Below, in pieces: positions 6,550 to 8,525 of a stretch of DNA of 8,525 nt. The notes under the pieces were generated by a model. The model saw nothing but the letters and a program-made list of their open reading frames with translations, was not told the DNA's origin and made no database searches. Made by a program: the position numbers and the translations under genes. Positions within the stretch are counted from its first letter, which is position 1, and each line of letters begins with the position of its first letter. The stretch comes from Acidobacteriota bacterium (lineage in GTDB: Bacteria > Acidobacteriota > Vicinamibacteria > Vicinamibacterales > UBA2999), in assembly GCA_947465275.1 (NCBI GenBank), contig CANIAI010000078.1, positions 1-8,525 of the forward strand, in the 5' to 3' direction.

Positions 6550-7887
6550 ATGGCCGCTACTCCGCTGTCCCGGGAGCCCCGCCTGATGGCTGACGTCGGG
6601 ATGGCCGCACCGCCCATGACCGCGTGGCGACCGGCAACCCGCGTCCTGTTCCGGTTCTGCGTCGTCTACATCAGCCTCTACGCGCTGTCGGGTCAGCTCG
6701 CCGGTGCGGTGCTCCAGCTGCCGGGCGTCTACCTGCCGGCGTTCGGTGGGCTCTGGCCGCTGCGCGACCTCACCGAATGGACCGCCCGCGCGATCTTCGG
6801 GTACGAGGGGTCGCTGGCCTTCCGCGGCAACAGCGGGGACACGGCGTTCCACTGGGTCCAGACGTTCCTGCTGCTGGCAACGTCGGTCGTTGCGACCGTC
6901 GCCTGGTCAGCCGCGGACCGGCGGGTGCGCTATGACGCGCTGCACCGCTGGTTCCGGCTCGTCGTACGCTTCCTGCTCGCGGCCCAGATGTTCTATTACG
7001 GGATGGCCAAGGTCATCCCGACGCAGTTCAGGCCTCTGGCACTCGTCACGCTCGTCGACCGCGTCGGCAACCTGTCGATCACCGACATGCTGTGGGTCTC
7101 CGTCGGCGCCTCGCCGGCGTACCAGATGTTCGGCGGGTGGGCCGAGATGCTGGCCGGCGTGCTGCTGCTGTTCCCCCGTACGACGGCGCTCGGGGCGCTG
7201 GTCGCGCTGGCCGACATGGTTCAGGTGCTGGCACTCAACGTCGGCTACGACTTCGGGCTGAAGGGGATCTCCGTCCACCTGATGCTGCTGTCGGTGTGGC
7301 TCCTCGCTCCGGACGTGCGCCGCCTTGCCGACGTCTTCCTGTTCGACCGGCCGGTGGGGCCGTCGAACCATGGCGAGTTGTTCACCTCCGCCAGCCGGAA
7401 CCGGCTTGCACGGACGGCGCAGGTCGTCGTCGGTGTCTACCTGATCGGGATGTTCACGATGCTGAACGTCCGGCAATGGACGGACGAGGGTGCCCCCGGT
7501 GGCCCCCGGTCGCCGCTCTACGGCATCTGGGATGTCGAACAGTTATCCGTGGATGGCGAGGTCAGGCCGGCTGAGGCGAATGACTACGACCGCCGGTGGG
7601 CGCGGGTGATCTTCGACGTGCCGAGCCGGATGGCCGTCCAGCGCACGGACGACTCGTTCGCGCGGTATGGCGTCTCGATCGACCCGGCCGCCCGCACGCT
7701 GTCGCTGACCAGGGGAACCAGCCGCACCTGGTCCGCGCGGCTGACCTTCGTGCGTTCCGGGGACGACCGCCTCGCGCTGTTGGGGACCATCGACGGGCAT
7801 CGCATCGAGGCGCGTCTGCGCCAGCGCCCTCTCGACACGTTCCGGCTGCCGGCGGCACCGTTCCGGTGGGTCCGGCCACCCGACTGA
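6550..7887 (+). CDS. Polytopic membrane protein with DoxX-like core and soluble C-terminal domain, function unknown
   Basis: A 445-residue predicted inner-membrane protein. After a polar N-terminus come hydrophobic segments at about 32-55, 100-119, 137-152, 194-209, 212-230, 239-254 and 287-306, then a soluble domain at about 321-442. The membrane part has features I associate with DoxX/HTTM-like proteins: MFYYGMAKVIPTQF (147-160), a conserved-looking Gly/Glu-containing helix (FGGWAEMLAGVLLLFPRT, 194-211) and a helix with MVQVLALNVGYDFGLK. The tail begins SPLYGIWDVEQLSVDG and is rich in beta-strand-like alternation (VIFDVPSRMAVQR, GVSID, LTFVR, LLGTIDGHRIEARL), suggesting a small beta-barrel-like domain. 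I recognise this as a recurring uncharacterised bacterial architecture; no reaction can be assigned. Start ATG 6550 is supported by TATCAT seven bases upstream; in-frame ATGs at 6586, 6601 and 6616 are alternatives. Divergent from the flavin oxidoreductase and convergent with the secreted protein. Confidence 0.82.
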   Translation: MAATPLSREPRLMADVGMAAPPMTAWRPATRVLFRFCVVYISLYALSGQLAGAVLQLPGVYLPAFGGLWPLRDLTEWTARAIFGYEGSLAFRGNSGDTAFHWVQTFLLLATSVVATVAWSAADRRVRYDALHRWFRLVVRFLLAAQMFYYGMAKVIPTQFRPLALVTLVDRVGNLSITDMLWVSVGASPAYQMFGGWAEMLAGVLLLFPRTTALGALVALADMVQVLALNVGYDFGLKGISVHLMLLSVWLLAPDVRRLADVFLFDRPVGPSNHGELFTSASRNRLARTAQVVVGVYLIGMFTMLNVRQWTDEGAPGGPRSPLYGIWDVEQLSVDGEVRPAEANDYDRRWARVIFDVPSRMAVQRTDDSFARYGVSIDPAARTLSLTRGTSRTWSARLTFVRSGDDRLALLGTIDGHRIEARLRQRPLDTFRLPAAPFRWVRPPD

Positions 7888-7906
7888 CCCGTCGGGCCGG
7901 ACTGGC

Positions 7907-8470
7907 TCAGCTGCCGTTCGGCTGCCGTTCGTACACGGTCCTGGTGACCAGATTCCCGCCGCGCGGGTCGAGCACACGCGTATCGGTGCTCAACGTCGAC
8001 CCGTCCGGCGCGAGCACGACCGTTGCGTCCGCGGCCACGCGGCCGTCGACCTTGAGCGTCACCTGCATGGTCCGTGCGTCCACCGGCGTGTAGGCGTAGG
8101 TAATGACCTCATCGACCCCTTGAACGGGGTAGTCTCGCCCGTCGAACCGGCCGGTCCACTCCATGTGGGTGACGCCTCCCCTGACCGGAATCAGGTCGTA
8201 GACCATCCGCACCTGGTCACCGACCGCCTCGATGCGGCAGGTGCCCCGCCGATAGGGTGCAGGCCCGGGACGGTAGACCGAACGACCCGGGTTCAGTCTC
8301 CATTCGCCGAACCAGGCGGATCGTGCGGCAAAGGGGCTGGCCGCCTCCGACGCGGACGCCGGCGACGGCTGGGACCCGGCGCGCGGCGATGGTCCCTGTG
8401 CCGCGGCGACGGGCCCTGCCAGTAGCCACGGAAGCACGACCAGGACAGCGATACGGCGCTGGGCACCCAT
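7907..8470 (-). CDS. Secreted protein of unknown function, Acidobacteria-type family
   Basis: A 187-residue exported protein. Residues 1-24 form a signal peptide (RR near the start, hydrophobic core IAVLVVLPWLLAGPVAAA, likely cleavage before Q25). A Ser/Pro/Ala-rich linker runs to about residue 50, followed by a domain of about 130 residues starting FGEWRLNPGRSVYRPGPAP (54-72) and continuing with TGRFDGRDYPV, TYAYTPVDARTMQVTLK and LAPDGSTLSTDTRV. That order (GxWxLNxxxSxYxPGPAP, then DGxDYPV, then a beta-rich end) resembles a group of small secreted proteins I associate with Acidobacteria; no biochemical role is known to me. No cysteine follows the signal, so it is not a lipoprotein. The end, ERQPNGS-stop, is formed by an 11-bp tandem duplication. 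ATG 8470 is supported by TAAGAT six bases upstream. Confidence 0.82.
   Translation of the reverse strand: MGAQRRIAVLVVLPWLLAGPVAAAQGPSPRAGSQPSPASASEAASPFAARSAWFGEWRLNPGRSVYRPGPAPYRRGTCRIEAVGDQVRMVYDLIPVRGGVTHMEWTGRFDGRDYPVQGVDEVITYAYTPVDARTMQVTLKVDGRVAADATVVLAPDGSTLSTDTRVLDPRGGNLVTRTVYERQPNGS
7910..7931. repeat. Perfect 11-bp tandem duplication at the 3' end of the secreted-protein gene
   Basis: GCTGCCGTTCG occurs twice in direct succession (7910-7920 and 7921-7931). Eleven is not a multiple of three, so the second copy is read in another frame. On the coding strand the two copies encode ERQP and then NGS directly before the TGA stop. Confidence 0.9.
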
Positions 8471-8476
8471 GGCCGG

Positions 8477-8482
8477 ATCTTA
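8477..8482 (-). promoter_or_regulatory. Candidate -10 element of the secreted-protein gene
   Basis: On the minus strand TAAGAT (8482-8477; 4 of 6 matches) is followed by six bases and then ATG 8470, so the predicted transcript starts on the A of the start codon. No -35 match at 16-18 bases and no Shine-Dalgarno sequence are visible. The remaining 43 bases to the window edge hold nothing else I can assign. Confidence 0.4.
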
Positions 8483-8525
8483 GCGGAGGCTACAAGGATG
8501 CTGCTTGCTGAGACAAGTTGCGACA

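Noticed and set aside
5279..6550. 423-codon open frame on the plus strand across the flavin oxidoreductase
   Set aside because: It is fully antisense to a gene with intact family motifs, and its Arg/Gly/His/Pro-rich translation shows no recognisable domain.
7888..7906. Intrinsic terminator between the convergent genes
   Set aside because: CCCGTCGGG gives only a 3-bp stem with a 3-base loop and no T-run follows on either strand.
1..8525. Mobile element, toxin-antitoxin, phage-defence or secondary metabolite cluster
   Set aside because: Every stretch above 60 bases is covered by housekeeping-type or single-family genes, with no transposase, integrase, terminal repeats or small paired ORFs and no shift in base composition visible by eye.

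Overview
The window is GC-rich bacterial chromosomal DNA, densely packed with genes whose codon use looks uniform. The gene set suggests a soil-type Acidobacteriota bacterium, perhaps class Vicinamibacteria: a secreted protein of a type I associate with acidobacterial genomes, a membrane protein with a DoxX-like core, and GC-rich coding with few Shine-Dalgarno sites at first genes. This placement is inference. I see no tRNA, rRNA, CRISPR array, insertion sequence, integrase or phage gene, and no defence cassette.

Layout. At 1-345 (minus) is the 5' end of a pabB-like aminodeoxychorismate synthase gene, cut by the window edge. Divergent from it, 381-2988 (plus) looks like one operon: an OmpR/CusR-type response regulator, its histidine kinase (4-base ATGA overlap), then a small exported class II-type cytochrome c. 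Facing it, with 5 bases between the stop codons, is a YnfM-like MFS transporter (2994-4190, minus). Divergent from that is a short cobalamin-independent methionine synthase-like protein (4275-5348, plus). Next come an Old Yellow Enzyme-family flavin oxidoreductase (5402-6505, minus), a divergent polytopic membrane protein with a soluble C-terminal domain (6550-7887, plus) and, convergent with it, a secreted protein of unknown function (7907-8470, minus).

How the genes work together. The clear functional unit is the two-component system plus cytochrome; the kinase belongs to the metal-sensor group and the cytochrome is the most obvious candidate partner or target. The other genes are single transcription units in divergent and convergent pairs, with no shared pathway that I can defend.

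The most interesting signal is regulatory. Several transcription units have a -10-like hexamer about six bases before the start codon, which would make their mRNAs leaderless. The methionine synthase-like gene has the best case: TTGTCA, a 17-base spacer, GAGAAT, six bases, then GTG. The two genes that sit inside the operon instead have purine-rich Shine-Dalgarno sequences. The flavin oxidoreductase and the membrane protein share a compact divergent region where each promoter's -10 falls in the other's -35 region. I did not find a convincing new multi-gene system.
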